In this document: one piece after another, positions 44,151 through 54,638 of the stretch | How positions within the stretch are numbered: position 1 is the stretch's first letter | Layout: each line of letters begins with the position of its first letter | The notes under the pieces: generated by a model | Told to the model about the DNA's origin: nothing | Databases searched by the model: none | The model's input: only the letters and a program-made list of their open reading frames with translations | Position numbers and translations under genes: made by a program | Assembly: GCF_006351965.1 (NCBI RefSeq) | Contig: NZ_CP040932.1 | Coordinates: 744,001-808,000 of the forward strand | DNA length: 64,000 nt | Direction of reading: 5' to 3' | DNA from: Oceanicola sp. D3 | Lineage (GTDB): Bacteria; Pseudomonadota; Alphaproteobacteria; Rhodobacterales; Rhodobacteraceae

Positions 44151-44788
44151 TGGCATCCCTTACCATAGATTTCTTTCACGACGTCGTCTGCTGCTGGTGC
44201 TTCAACATCTCGTCGCGGATGCGGGCGCTTGAGGAAGAGTTCGATCTCGATGTCCGGCACCGGACCTTCGTCCTACAAGCCAGCCGCGCCGAGATGGCCG
44301 CACGCTGGGGCGCACCCGAGGACGCCCGCGAGACCATCCTCGGCCATTGGGAGGCGTGCCGCGAGGTCAGCGACCAACCAACGCTCGTCGATATCGACGC
44401 CATGCGGGCCGCGCCCTTCGACTATCCTCACGGCATGATCGCCGCGCTTGGCTGCAAGGCTGCCGAACGGATTGGCGGGCAAGCCGCACATTGGGGCATG
44501 TTCGACTGCTTGCAACGGGCGCATCTCGGCGAAGCCCGCAATATTGCCGATATCGAAACTATCCTGGCAGTGGCTCGGGATCTCGGGTTCGAAGCCGCTG
44601 CCTTTCGCGATGCGTTCGACGACCCGGTTACGGCACAGGCGGTCGACGCCGATCGGCGACAGGCCCGCGCGCTTCAGGTCCGCTCTATCCCCACGCTCAT
44701 CGTGCGCGAAACAGGATCGCGCCTCATCAATGGACCGCGAGAGGATTTGGCCGCGCAGCTCCGCGCCTCCCTCCGTCTTGTCGCTTGA
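44150..44788 (+). CDS. DsbA/FrnE-like thiol oxidoreductase
   Basis: A 212-residue DsbA-family protein without signal peptide, as in FrnE. The active site is Cys14-Cys15-Trp16-Cys17 (CXXC from Cys14 to Cys17) with a cis-Pro loop IPTLIV near residue 175. It lies between wrbA and a DUF1127-like small gene and overlaps wrbA by one base, so it should be expressed with the quinone reductase in a redox-stress unit. Substrate unknown. Confidence 0.87.
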   Translation: MASLTIDFFHDVVCCWCFNISSRMRALEEEFDLDVRHRTFVLQASRAEMAARWGAPEDARETILGHWEACREVSDQPTLVDIDAMRAAPFDYPHGMIAALGCKAAERIGGQAAHWGMFDCLQRAHLGEARNIADIETILAVARDLGFEAAAFRDAFDDPVTAQAVDADRRQARALQVRSIPTLIVRETGSRLINGPREDLAAQLRASLRLVA

Positions 44789-44800
44789 AAGGAGCTCCTC

Positions 44801-44950
44801 ATGGCCTTTTTCACCCATCTTTCACGCACCCGGGTTTACCCCCGCAGGCTGTGCGATTTCGCGCAAGACCTCTCGCCGCATATGCGGCGCGATATCGGCC
44901 TCGATAGTTGCACCAAACCACCACGGCTGACTTGTCACCTGCTCTGGTGA
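44801..44950 (+). CDS. Small DUF1127-like protein
   Basis: A 49-residue protein (MAFFTHLSRTRVYPRRL ... SPHMRRDIGLD ... LLW) with the DUF1127-like MRRDIGLD segment. AAAGGAG is seven bases before the ATG. It is too short for usual gene finders but sits in the operon between the thiol oxidoreductase and the EamA transporter. Many DUF1127 proteins take part in stress or RNA-linked regulation; that is inference here. Confidence 0.6.
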   Translation: MAFFTHLSRTRVYPRRLCDFAQDLSPHMRRDIGLDSCTKPPRLTCHLLW

Positions 44951-44974
44951 GCCCCGAAGAAGGAGATACGATCC

Positions 44975-45853
44975 ATGTCACGTACCAGTGATATTTTTCT
45001 GACGGCGCTCGCCCCGGCGGTCTGGGGCAGCACCTATCTTGTCACCACCGAGGCGCTGCCGTCGGGCTATCCCGTGACCCTTGCCGCGCTTCGGGCCCTA
45101 CCGGCCGGACTGCTACTGCTGGCACTTACGCGTTGCCTGCCACCGCGCGCATGGCTAGGCCGCGCCTTGCTGCTCGGGAGCTTCAACTTCGCCCTGTTCT
45201 GGGTGCTTCTGTTCGTGGCCGCCTATCGCCTGCCGGGCGGGGTCGCGGCAACACTCGGATCTTTGCAGGCGATTATAGTAATTCTCATGGCATACGGCTG
45301 GCTCGGCACACCGATCCGAACAGGAGCGGTCGCTGCTGCTGCTGTGGGAATTCTTGGCGTGGCACTGTTGTTGATCGGTCCCGAGGCTGCGCTCGACCCC
45401 ATCGGTATCGCTGCCGGTTTGGGTGGCGCTGCCTCCATGGCGGCAGGTACGGTGCTCAGCCGTAAATGGCGGCCGCAGGTCTCGGCGCTGAGCTTTACCG
45501 CCTGGCAGCTGACGGCTGGAGGTCTCATCCTGTTGCCGCTCGCTTTGATTACTGAGCCGCCCTTGCCGCCGCTGTCAGCGACGAACATCGCCGGACTGGT
45601 CTGGCTTGGCCTTATCGGCGCGGCGGCGACCTACGCGCTCTGGTTTCGGGGGGTTGCTCGAATCGAACCCGGTGCCGTTTCCATGCTTGGTATGATGAGT
45701 CCGGTAACAGCGGTATTGCTTGGCTGGGTGGTGCTGGGGCAATCTCTTTCGCTCCTGCAGGGCCTGGGTGCGGTCGTCGTCCTCGCCTCTGTGTGGGCCG
45801 GTCAGCGGGCAAACCGAACTGGTTCCGGGGGCTCTGTTGCGCAGGTTCGTTGA
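44975..45853 (+). CDS. EamA/DMT-family permease
   Basis: A 292-residue drug/metabolite transporter with ten predicted membrane helices in two EamA repeats (ALAPAVWGSTYLVTTEALPSGYPVTLAALRALPAGLLLLAL and GLVWLGLIGAAATYALWFRGVARIEPGAVSMLGMMSPVTAVLLGWVVLG). It may export an amino acid, thiol or xenobiotic. GAAGGAGAT lies eight bases before the ATG. It is the last gene of the wrbA group; IS5 debris follows it directly. Confidence 0.88.
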   Translation: MSRTSDIFLTALAPAVWGSTYLVTTEALPSGYPVTLAALRALPAGLLLLALTRCLPPRAWLGRALLLGSFNFALFWVLLFVAAYRLPGGVAATLGSLQAIIVILMAYGWLGTPIRTGAVAAAAVGILGVALLLIGPEAALDPIGIAAGLGGAASMAAGTVLSRKWRPQVSALSFTAWQLTAGGLILLPLALITEPPLPPLSATNIAGLVWLGLIGAAATYALWFRGVARIEPGAVSMLGMMSPVTAVLLGWVVLGQSLSLLQGLGAVVVLASVWAGQRANRTGSGGSVAQVR

Positions 45854-45889
45854 GGGATTCATGTCGTGAATTCAGCATGGTAGCCAGAC

Positions 45890-46327
45890 AGCATGGGCAG
45901 CCCCCGACTACAAGGCCAGGAACTGGACCGAGTTTAACGAAGCGCTCAAGAGCCGGGGGGCTCACCATCTGGTTCGACCGCACTTTGAGCTGGCATGCCG
46001 TGCCGCCAGAAACCCCTGGCCGCGCACATCCCGTATCGGGGCTCCTATGGCTCACCGCTTCTGCTGATCCCCGCCTCGTGACATCACTTCGTGATGCACA
46101 GCCGGGCAGTGGACAGCACCGGGATCGACGTCGAAGGCGAAGGCAATTGGCACGCCCGCAAGTGCCATGATGCGATTGCCGAACGCGGACCCCATACCGT
46201 CATCCCGCCCTGCGGGAACACGGAGCCGTCGAAGACCATCACAGTTGGAGCCGCGTCGAAACAAAAATGCTGGGCCAGCGGCTCATGGACCGGGCCTTCG
46301 ACCGTCAAGCCGCCGCGCATCAGCTAG
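45890..46327 (+). pseudogene. IS5-family transposase remnant with frameshift and internal deletion
   Basis: Three pieces of an IS5-type transposase lie in order: YKARNWTEFNEALKSRG (from about 45908), then after a shift GLTIWFDRTLSWHA (from about 45959), then VDSTGIDVEGEGNWHARKCHDAIAERGPHTVIPP (about 46108-46210). The segment from EGNWHAR joins directly to KCHDAIAERG, so a central block is missing. The end MLGQRLMDRAFDRQ is in another frame (46267). No full frame exists. Confidence 0.75.
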
Positions 46328-46689
46328 GCTGGGCTCGGTGCTGCCAAGTTTTGCCGGCGTCCCCGAAAGGCGACCTTTCGCAGCCACGTTACATCCGCGT
46401 CATGCGCGCAGTCGATCCCATAGCTCTTGAATTGGCCGCTGATAAGAAAAGGGACAACCTTGTCGGGGAATTTCACGGACCCTCCGAGGGTCGCGACCTG
46501 CCCCGGTTCTACCGTTTCGCCCAGCCGCGCCAGTCCTGCAAACCCGTCTCGCAAAGAGCCGTCAAGATTGTAAAGGACCAACATAAACACCAACCCGCTT
46601 TGACCGTGACGGTGAAACTGGCGGCATGAAAACCAACCCGGATACACCTTAGACCAGCCGCTGACCTGTCCGAAAAACTGGGACCACTT
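46328..46689. other. Patch without a supported gene between IS debris and the ThDP remnant
   Basis: I see no plus-strand gene here. On the minus strand an 86-residue reading frame runs from about 46584 to 46324 (LVLYNLDGSLRDGFAG), without a ribosome binding site and without a match that I recognise. The stretch probably is another mobile-element remnant, since it joins IS5 debris to the truncated enzyme. Confidence 0.4.
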
Positions 46690-48081
46690 CACTTTTCGGG
46701 CCGGACGCCAACCACCGAACGGGACCGCTTTGGCGCGCGCACGGTGCCGATCGGCTGGGGCTAGGAGATGCGCGACCAGACCGCATTGGTGCGCGAGACG
46801 AGCAAGTGGGATTACGAGCTGCGCTTTCCCGAGCAGGTGGCCGAGGTTGCCGACCGGGCCTGGGCGATTGCAAATTCCACGCCGCGCGGGCCGGTCTATG
46901 TCAGCCTCCCGCGCGAGGTGCTCTGCGAAGAGACCCCGTCCGACGGGCTGGACCTGCCGGCAACGATGCAGCCCACCCGCGGCCATGCCAGCGCCGATAA
47001 AATCGCGAAGGCCGCGCAGATCCTCGCGGCTGCGAAACACCCGGTGATCTTTGCCCAGCACGGCGCAGGCAGCGCCGAGGGGTTTGCCGCGCTTTCTGCG
47101 CTGGCCGAGGACTGGGGCATTCCGGTCTGCCAATACTGGGCCGTGGCGCTTGCCCTGCCCACCGATCACCCGATGGCCACCGCGCCCGATCCGGCCCCGC
47201 TGATCGAAGAGGCGGACGCGATCTTGGTGCTTAACGCGCTGGCCCCCTGGGCACCGGATGCGCACAAGCCCAAGGCCGATTGCAAGATCATTCAACTGGC
47301 GCAGGACCCGCTGAAAACCCGCACCCCGATCCGCAACTTCCGCTCCGACCTCTCTATCGCCTGCGACACGGCAGAGGGGATCCTGGCGCTGAAACAGGCG
47401 ATGGATGGCCTGCGTGACGGCAAGGCAGGCGCGCTCGCGCCCCGTCGCGCCGCGGTTGCCGCGAAGAACGCCGAGGCACGCGCCCGGATCATGGCCGGGG
47501 CGGAAGCCGGCTGTGACGGGCAGATGACCAAGGACTGGGTCTGCCTCTGCCTGTCGCGCGCCATCCAAGACCGCGAGGCCACCGTGCTGTCGGAACTTGG
47601 CTGCCCGATGGCGCCGATGACGCTGAGCCACCACCAGGCGTGGTTTCAGGAACCCCATGCCGGGGGCCTGGGCTGGAGCTTTCCGGCGGCGCTGGGGATG
47701 CAGCTTGCCAATCGCGACAGGCTGATCGTCGCGACCATGGGCGACGGCTCCTACATGTTCTCCAACCCGGTCGTCTGCCACCAGATCGCCGAGGCGCTGG
47801 ACCTGCCGCTGCTCATGGTGATCGTCAACAATGCCGAGTGGGGCGCGGTGCGCCAGTCGGTGCTGGGCATCTACCCCGACAGCTTTGCCGCGCGCACCAA
47901 CGAGATGCCGCCGACCCAGCTGTCGCCCGTGCCCGACTTCACCAAGGTGGCCGAAGGCAGCCGCGCCTGGGCGCAGCGGGTTGAAACCGGGAAAGACCTA
48001 CCAGCCGCGATCAGCGCCGCCCTGGCCCATATTGATGAAAAGCGCGGTCTGGCCCTGCTGGACGTGCGCGTGCGCCCCTGA
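46690..48081 (+). pseudogene. Thiamine-diphosphate enzyme (acetolactate synthase-like), truncated and with a nonsense codon
   Basis: From 46690 the plus frame reads HFSGRTPTTERDRFGARTVPIGWG, then a TAG (46762-46764), then EMRDQTALVRE and on to a complete C-terminus. The N-terminal PYR domain (about 120 residues, with the catalytic Glu) is lost, the joint lies against IS debris, and the TAG stands where a Gln is likely (CAG to TAG). The remaining 437-codon frame keeps the central and PP domains, including GDGSYMFSNPVV and NNAEWGAVRQ, but cannot be catalytic on its own. The family (acetolactate synthase or a related decarboxylase) is certain; the substrate is not. Confidence 0.8.
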
Positions 48082-48092
48082 GGAGAAAAGAC

Positions 48093-48425
48093 ATGGCCGA
48101 AGAACCCACCACCGAATTCTGGCGCGATCTGAAACCGATTGCCAACATCTTCCGCCCCGATGCCAAGCCCGAGGCCTACCTGCCCGACGCGGCCGCGGCG
48201 GGCGACTTCATCTTCGAAAGCCTCGGCGAGAGGCATACGCTGGTGGCCTATGAACATGACGAGCCGATCAATGTGTTCTTCCAAGTCCACGGCCCGTTGA
48301 TCTGGCTCGATGAAGCAGGCGAGCCGGATGGGTTCTTTGATGTGCGCAACGACATCGAGCTATGCCACGCCCATAACGAGAAGGTCGGACTAGGCGCGGA
48401 CTACGTGGACTCCCTGTTCCGCTAG
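48093..48425 (+). CDS. Hypothetical protein downstream of the ThDP remnant
   Basis: A 110-residue acidic protein (MAEEPTTEFWRDLKPIANIFRPDAKPEAYLPDAAAAGDFIFESLGERHTLVAYEHDEPINVFFQVHGPL). The ATG has GAGGAGAA seven bases upstream. It lies 12 bases after the ThDP frame, so it was probably part of the same operon. I do not recognise the family. No gene or clear terminator lies in the 153 bases after it. Confidence 0.6.
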   Translation: MAEEPTTEFWRDLKPIANIFRPDAKPEAYLPDAAAAGDFIFESLGERHTLVAYEHDEPINVFFQVHGPLIWLDEAGEPDGFFDVRNDIELCHAHNEKVGLGADYVDSLFR

Positions 48426-48578
48426 GGTGCCGGTCAAACTGGACGAGGAATGACGCCCGAAAAACCGGTTAGAACAAGCCGGGAGCAGGCGCATCGGGCT
48501 TGCATGAACCACCAGTGGTGAAAGGCTCTTTTGAACCTGGGCAATCTTCAGTAGCGCAGGCAGGTCATCCGCAAAGCC

Positions 48579-49582
<1,004 letters not shown>

Positions 49583-49586
<4 letters not shown>

Positions 49587-50839
49587 GCCGGTTGCGCCTC
49601 CGCATCGAGCCGGCCAGAGAGCAGCGCGGCGAGCGCCACCATGACGGCAGCGGTGCCCAGCACAAGGCCCAGCCCGCCGATCTGGTAGGTGAGGCCAGAA
49701 AGAACGGTGCCCAGCAGCCGTCCGCCAGCATTGGCCATGTAGTAAAACCCCACATCCATCGTCACCCGCTCGACCCGCGTGAAGGCGAGGATGAGGTAGG
49801 AATGCAACGAGGAGTTCACGGCAAAGAGCGCGCCAAAAGCGAGTAATCCCACCACCAGCGTGGCCGTCAGCCACGGTTGCGGCTCGGGCGAGGCGAGCAC
49901 GGCGGCCGTCAGCGCGGCAGGCACCACAAACAGCGCCCCCGCCCAGCCCCGCGCCGCTCGGATCAGGTCGCCCTCGTCACGCTCCGCCGCCCGCAGCAGC
50001 CGGGGCGCGGCGGCCTGCACCGCGCCATAGAGGATCACCCAAACCGCCATGAACGTGCCGATCATGAAAAACGCCGCCCGGTTACCCTCTTCCGTGCCGT
50101 CTGAAAGCACGGCGTAAAAGTAGATCGGGATACCGACGACGAACCACACGTCCCGCGCCCCGAACAGGAACACCCGGGCAGCAGAAAGCCAGTTCACATT
50201 GGCCGATTTCGAGAACACTTCAGAGAATTTCGCCCCCTTGCGCCCGGTCGGCAGTCCGCTCGGCATCAGCGCCGCGATCGCCGCCAATATCACGCCCAGC
50301 ACCACGGCCATCGCCAACACCGCCCCGGTGAACCCGATCACCGCCAGCAGCGCCGCTCCAAGCAGAAAGCCCAGGCCCTTCACTGCGTTCTTCGAGCCGG
50401 TCAGCACCGCAACCCAGCGAAACAACCCGCCCTTCTCCGAAGGCGCCAGAAGCTTCACGGCAGACTTGGAAGACATCTTCGCCAAGTCCTTCGCCACCCC
50501 GCTCGCGCCCTGAACACACATCACGAAGGCCACAGAGGCGCCCACGGCCCAACCCGGGTCAAGCAGCGTCAGCGCCAGCAGCGCCACCACCTGAAGCCCA
50601 AGCCCCGCATAAAGCGTCGCCACCAGCCCGAAGCGCGCGGCGATCCAGCCGGCGGACAGGTTCGTTACCATCCCGGCGATCTCGTAGAGCACAAACAGAT
50701 AGGCCAACTGCACCGGCGAAAAGCCCAGCGTATGAAAGTGCAGCAGCACCAGCATCCGCAGCGCCCCATCCGTCAGCATGAAGGCCCAATAGGCGGCGGT
50801 AACAGCGATATAGGCCGAGAGCCCCTCAGGCTTGCTCAA
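49583..50839 (-). CDS. arsJ: Organoarsenical efflux MFS transporter ArsJ
   Basis: A 418-residue major-facilitator protein with 12 predicted helices: [62 protein letters not shown] is the first repeat, and [53 protein letters not shown] the centre. ArsJ exports 1-arseno-3-phosphoglycerate made by a partner GAPDH, and that partner (50836) is adjacent. The start is TTG at 50839 and overlaps the gap stop codon as TTGA; no ATG is near. Confidence 0.93.
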
Positions 50840-51834
50840 AGCGAGGCCCCCACCATCATCGCCACGTCCACCAGCCGGTGCGCATAGCCCATCTCGTTGT
50901 CATACCACGCATAAATCTTCACCTGCGTCCCGTTCACCACCATTGTGGAGGGCGCATCAACGATGCTGGAGCGGGTGTCATTGGTGTAATCGGTCGAAAC
51001 AAGCGGCCGGGTCTCATAGCCGAGAATGCCCTTCAGCTCCCCTTCAGAGGCCACGCGGAACATCTCGTTCACCTCCTCGGCGTTCGTCTCCCGTTCCACC
51101 TCGAAGACGCAATCGGTCAGCGAGGCGTTCAGCAGCGGCACCCGCACCGCATGGCCATTCAGCCGCCCCTTCAGCTCGGGGTAAATCAGCGTAATCGCCG
51201 TGGCGCTGCCCGTGGTCGTCGGGATCAGCGAGTTCAGCGCCGAGCGGGCCCGGCGCAAGTCCTTAGCGGGCCGGTCCACGATGGTTTGCGTGTTGGTCAC
51301 GTCATGGATCGTGGTGATCGAGCCATGCCTGATGCCCAGCCCCTCGTGAATCACCTTTACCACCGGCGCGAGGCAATTGGTGGTGCAGGAGGCGGCGGTG
51401 ACGATGCTGTGCGCCTCGGCGTCATAGCTCTCGTCATTCACCCCGATCACGATATTCGCCGTCGGCCCGTCCTTCACCGGGGCCGACACCACCACCTTCT
51501 TCACGCCCGCCACGAAGTAGGGCGCCAGCTTGGCCTCGCTCTTGAACACGCCGGTGCAGTCGATCACCACGTCAACGCCCTCAAGCGGCAACTCGCCCAA
51601 GTCGCGCGTGCCGATGAACGGCAGCCGCACGCCATCAATCGTCACGCTCTCCTCATCACTCGCAAATTCCGCATCCCAGCGCCCGTGCACCGTGTCGAAC
51701 TCCAGCAGATGCGCGTGCATCGCCGCATCGCCCACCGCGTCGTTGATCCAGGCAATCTTTGCGCCCTTCTCCAGCAGCGGCTTCAGGGCAAGCTTTCCGA
51801 TCCGGCCAAGGCCGTTCACAGCATAGGCGGTCAT
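50836..51834 (-). CDS. gap: ArsJ-associated glyceraldehyde-3-phosphate dehydrogenase
   Basis: A 332-residue [20 protein letters not shown] nucleotide-binding start, catalytic Cys150 in TAASCTTNC and the His region [35 protein letters not shown]. In arsenic operons this enzyme uses arsenate in place of phosphate and forms 1-arseno-3-phosphoglycerate for ArsJ. It is a variant distinct from glycolytic GAPDH (short NADPH-like loops). The start (51834) overlaps the stop of the ArsR-ArsC gene by one base; the stop overlaps arsJ. Confidence 0.95.
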   Translation of the reverse strand: MTAYAVNGLGRIGKLALKPLLEKGAKIAWINDAVGDAAMHAHLLEFDTVHGRWDAEFASDEESVTIDGVRLPFIGTRDLGELPLEGVDVVIDCTGVFKSEAKLAPYFVAGVKKVVVSAPVKDGPTANIVIGVNDESYDAEAHSIVTAASCTTNCLAPVVKVIHEGLGIRHGSITTIHDVTNTQTIVDRPAKDLRRARSALNSLIPTTTGSATAITLIYPELKGRLNGHAVRVPLLNASLTDCVFEVERETNAEEVNEMFRVASEGELKGILGYETRPLVSTDYTNDTRSSIVDAPSTMVVNGTQVKIYAWYDNEMGYAHRLVDVAMMVGASL

Positions 51835-52676
51835 CAGGCGTGGTCCTCTTTCTCGCGGCCAATCTCATCCACAGCCGATTGCAGCGCGATCCGGTCCAGC
51901 GTGGCCAGCGGCAGAGCGGTAAAGGCGGTAATCCGGTGCTTCAGCGCGCCATAGGCCTGCTGAAAGGCCAGCGCCTTCTCGGCGTCCGTGCCCTCCACCT
52001 TCACCGGGTCTTCCATTCCCCAATGCCCGCTCACCGGCTGGCCTTCCCACGCGGGGCATTCCTCGTTGGCGGCCTGGTTGCAGACGGTGAACACGAAATC
52101 GAGGTCCGGCGCATCCGGCCCGGTAAACTCATCCACGTTCTTCGCCCTCAGGTGCCCAACGTCATGCCCCTTTTCCTCCAGCAACCGCACCGCAAAGGGG
52201 TTCAGCTCCGATTGCGGCCGTGTGCCGGCGGAGAACACGTTAAACCGGTCGCCCGCCGCATCGCGCAGCAGGGTTTCGGCAAAGATCGAGCGGGCGGAAT
52301 TTCCGGTGCAGATGAACAGCACGTTGTATTTGCGGTCAGCCATCGGGTCGTTTCCTTGGGTTATAAGGTCAGGGAAAGTGGCGCAAAGCTCCGGGCGGCC
52401 CCGGCAGCAATCAAGCAGGAGATATTCAAAGGTCTGTCGCACGCCTGCCATATCAATCGCATAGAGCAGCGATGTGCCCGCCCGCGTCTGGGTGACAAGG
52501 CCCGCCCCATTCAGCGCCGAAAGATAGGCACTGAGCGTGCTGGCCTTCAGCCCCATCGCCTCCGCGATCTCCCCCGCTGGCAGGCGGTCGGGGTAGCGGC
52601 GCATCAGCAGCCGAAACAGGGCCAGCCGCTGGGGGTGGCCAAGAATTGTCAGACGGTCGGGAATCACTGTTTCCAT
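51834..52676 (-). CDS. arsC: Fused ArsR regulator and arsenate reductase ArsC (low-molecular-weight phosphatase type)
   Basis: A 280-residue two-domain protein. Residues 1-108 are an ArsR/SmtB winged helix ([53 protein letters not shown]) with a cysteine cluster ([13 protein letters not shown], near 89-98) that could bind arsenite. Residues 112-280 are an ArsC reductase with the P-loop [10 protein letters not shown] (Cys123, Arg129). One chain would thus sense and reduce arsenic. An internal ATG at 52343 ([10 protein letters not shown]), with AAGGAAACGA before it, might also give ArsC alone. It is the first gene of the operon; an inverted repeat lies directly before the start. Confidence 0.88.
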   Translation of the reverse strand: METVIPDRLTILGHPQRLALFRLLMRRYPDRLPAGEIAEAMGLKASTLSAYLSALNGAGLVTQTRAGTSLLYAIDMAGVRQTFEYLLLDCCRGRPELCATFPDLITQGNDPMADRKYNVLFICTGNSARSIFAETLLRDAAGDRFNVFSAGTRPQSELNPFAVRLLEEKGHDVGHLRAKNVDEFTGPDAPDLDFVFTVCNQAANEECPAWEGQPVSGHWGMEDPVKVEGTDAEKALAFQQAYGALKHRITAFTALPLATLDRIALQSAVDEIGREKEDHA

Positions 52677-52696
52677 ATTTCACGAATAAGCGAAAT
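52677..52696. promoter_or_regulatory. Candidate ArsR operator
   Basis: ATTTC..GAAAT, a 20-base imperfect inverted repeat with an AT-rich core, begins one base before the arsRC start codon. It suits the binding site of an ArsR/SmtB dimer that represses its own operon. Confidence 0.5.
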
Positions 52697-52783
52697 AGTG
52701 GCGAGGCCCAAGTGAAACTTTCATGACACCGCCACGCCGCCCGCGTTGACCACTCCCCGCCTGCGGGCTACCACGTCGCAAGC

Positions 52784-52860
52784 GGTCCCATAGCTCAACT
52801 GGATAGAGCAGCTGACTTCTAATCAGCAGGTTCGGGGTTCGAGTCCTCGTGGGATCGCCA
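52784..52860 (+). tRNA. tRNA-Arg (anticodon TCT)
   Basis: A 77-base cloverleaf. The acceptor GGTCCCA pairs with TGGGATC, the anticodon loop is CTTCTAA (anticodon TCT, codon AGA), the T-arm has GGTTCGAGTCC and CCA is encoded at the end. It lies between the ars operon and the sulfotransferase group. Confidence 0.95.
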
Positions 52861-52966
52861 GTTTAGCCGGCATACCGCCGCCAGCCCGTGTCTCACGCGC
52901 CACCCGGCTTCCGGATGGGGCCGCCCCCGGCTATTCTTTGCCTCAAAGACAGGCTAACCAGCAGCG

Positions 52967-53770
52967 ATGAGCCCGATGAACGCCCCTCCCCACACAGCTG
53001 CGCCCTCAAGCGATGCAAACGCGCGCCCGCTCTATTATGTGCTTTCAGCCGGGCGCACAGGCACCGTCTTTCTGGAAAACCTGATAAACCGGCATTTCCC
53101 CGAGGTGTCCATCGCACATGAGCCTGCGCCGACGCGCTCGCTGATGATGCTCGGAAACCTGCGCAATGATTTCGGTGTCATGGGCGCGGCCGCGCGCTGG
53201 CTGTCGCGCCGCCACCAGCGCGCCTTTCACGGGACTTCGGGCAAGCGGATCGAGGTGAACCCCTTTCTCTGCGCAGTGACAGACCTCCTGCCGCATCCCA
53301 CGCGGCCCCTGCGGATCGTGCATGTGGTGCGCGAGCCGGGCGGCTGGGCGCAGTCGATGACCACCTTCAAGGCCTCTAGCCGCTATCGCTACGTGATCGA
53401 CTATGTGCCCTTCGCCAAGCCCTTCCCATCGCCGCGCCCGGCGGGCTGGCGCGGGCTCAGCCCCTTCGAGAAGAGCCTGCACCGCTGGGTCTGGTGCAAC
53501 CGGCGCATCGCCGCGCTTGCCCCCCATGCCGAGGCCTACGCCCTAGTCCGCAGCGAAGATATCTTCTCGGGCGAGGCCGCCCTGCGTGACGCGGCGATGA
53601 GCCGGGTGTTCGACGTGCTGCAACTGGAGCCGCCCGCAAGCGTCGATCCCGAGGAATTCGGCCAGCGGGTCAACCCCGCGCCCCCCGGGGCCGATCTGCG
53701 CAATGCCGCCGCCGAGCGGGCCATTTGCGGCGCGGCGGCGGCGGACTTCGGCTATGATATCAAGGCGTAG
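52967..53770 (+). CDS. Sulfotransferase-fold protein
   Basis: A 267-residue protein with the PAPS-binding P-loop-like SAGRTGTVFLENLINRHFPEVSIAHEP near residue 27 and the 3'-phosphate-binding segment RIVHVVREPGGWAQSMTTFKASSRY near residue 118. It may sulfate a lipid, sugar or metabolite. It overlaps the next gene (flippase-like) by 17 bases, so the two are one transcription unit. No signal peptide. Confidence 0.75.
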   Translation: MSPMNAPPHTAAPSSDANARPLYYVLSAGRTGTVFLENLINRHFPEVSIAHEPAPTRSLMMLGNLRNDFGVMGAAARWLSRRHQRAFHGTSGKRIEVNPFLCAVTDLLPHPTRPLRIVHVVREPGGWAQSMTTFKASSRYRYVIDYVPFAKPFPSPRPAGWRGLSPFEKSLHRWVWCNRRIAALAPHAEAYALVRSEDIFSGEAALRDAAMSRVFDVLQLEPPASVDPEEFGQRVNPAPPGADLRNAAAERAICGAAAADFGYDIKA

Positions 53771-54638
53771 CGCCCTCGCCCTTGCCGTCAGCGCCGGGCT
53801 TCTGGCGCTGGTGCTCTGGGTTGCCGATGTCGGCGCCATCGACCTCTCCGCCATACGCCCCGTGCTGCTGCTGCCCGCTGTCGCGGCCTATGTCGCCGTG
53901 CTGGCGCTGCGGGGCGCACAACTGCGCCTGCTGGCCCCGCCCACCGGCGCGGGCCATGGCCGCTGGGTCGCGCTTGCCGGGCGTCACCAACTGGTGTTCA
54001 TCCTCTCGCCCTCTGGCGCGGGAGACCTGGCTTTTCCACTGCTCGCAAAGCGCATGGTGGGCCTGGCCACCGTCCCGGGAGCGGCGCTCATCGCCGGGGC
54101 GCGGCTGCGTGATATCTGTGCCGTTCTCGGGCTGGGTTGCGCTGGGCTCGCGGGCACCGGGCATGTGCCGCTGCTGGCCGGGGCCGGGGCGGCGGTGTGC
54201 TGCGCTGCGCTCTACTTCTCCGATGTCACCGTGGCGCTCGCCGGGCGTCTCTTGCGCCGCCTTCGCAAAGTGCCGCCACCTGAGCCGGCGCAATTTGCGC
54301 CCACCCGCCTGCTCGCCGCATTGCTCACGCTGCTGCTCTGGCTCACCGCCTCAGGCGGGATTATGGCGGGCTTCGCGGCGGCCGGCTATCCTCTGGGGCC
54401 ATTCGAGGCCTGGGTCATGCTGGCGGGCCTCAACGTGGCCGGCGCGCTGGCGCTCTCGCTGGCCGGGCTTGGTGTGGCCGAAGCCGGCGCGGCAGGCGTG
54501 CTTGTGTTTCTTGGCATGCCTATGGCCGAGGCGGCGGCGCTGGCCATCGTCGCCCGGCCGCTGTTGCTGCTCTCCAACGCTGCAGCCAGCGGTGTGATCG
54601 AGGCCGTCACCCGGCTGACCGGGCGCGCCTTGGCCTGA
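53754..54638 (+). CDS. Lysylphosphatidylglycerol-synthase-TM/flippase-like membrane protein
   Basis: A 294-residue protein of seven or eight helices of the UPF0104/flippase-like group: ALAVSAGLLALVLWVADVGAIDLSAI, LAGRHQLVFILSPSGAGDLAFPLLAKRMVGL and GLGVAEAGAAGVLVFLGMPMAEAAALAIVARPLLLLSNAAAS. It starts at ATG 53754, inside the end of the sulfotransferase gene. Its stop TGA (54636-54638) directly adjoins the TAG of the convergent glycosyltransferase. It may flip a sulfated or glycosylated lipid. Confidence 0.75.
   Translation: MISRRSALALAVSAGLLALVLWVADVGAIDLSAIRPVLLLPAVAAYVAVLALRGAQLRLLAPPTGAGHGRWVALAGRHQLVFILSPSGAGDLAFPLLAKRMVGLATVPGAALIAGARLRDICAVLGLGCAGLAGTGHVPLLAGAGAAVCCAALYFSDVTVALAGRLLRRLRKVPPPEPAQFAPTRLLAALLTLLLWLTASGGIMAGFAAAGYPLGPFEAWVMLAGLNVAGALALSLAGLGVAEAGAAGVLVFLGMPMAEAAALAIVARPLLLLSNAAASGVIEAVTRLTGRALA

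Noticed and set aside
46324-46584. An 86-residue minus-strand frame
   Set aside because: No ribosome binding site and no family seen; it lies in mobile-element debris.
52784-52860. tRNA-Arg as an attachment site for the ars genes
   Set aside because: I found no second copy of the tRNA 3' end near the other side of the operon and no integrase.
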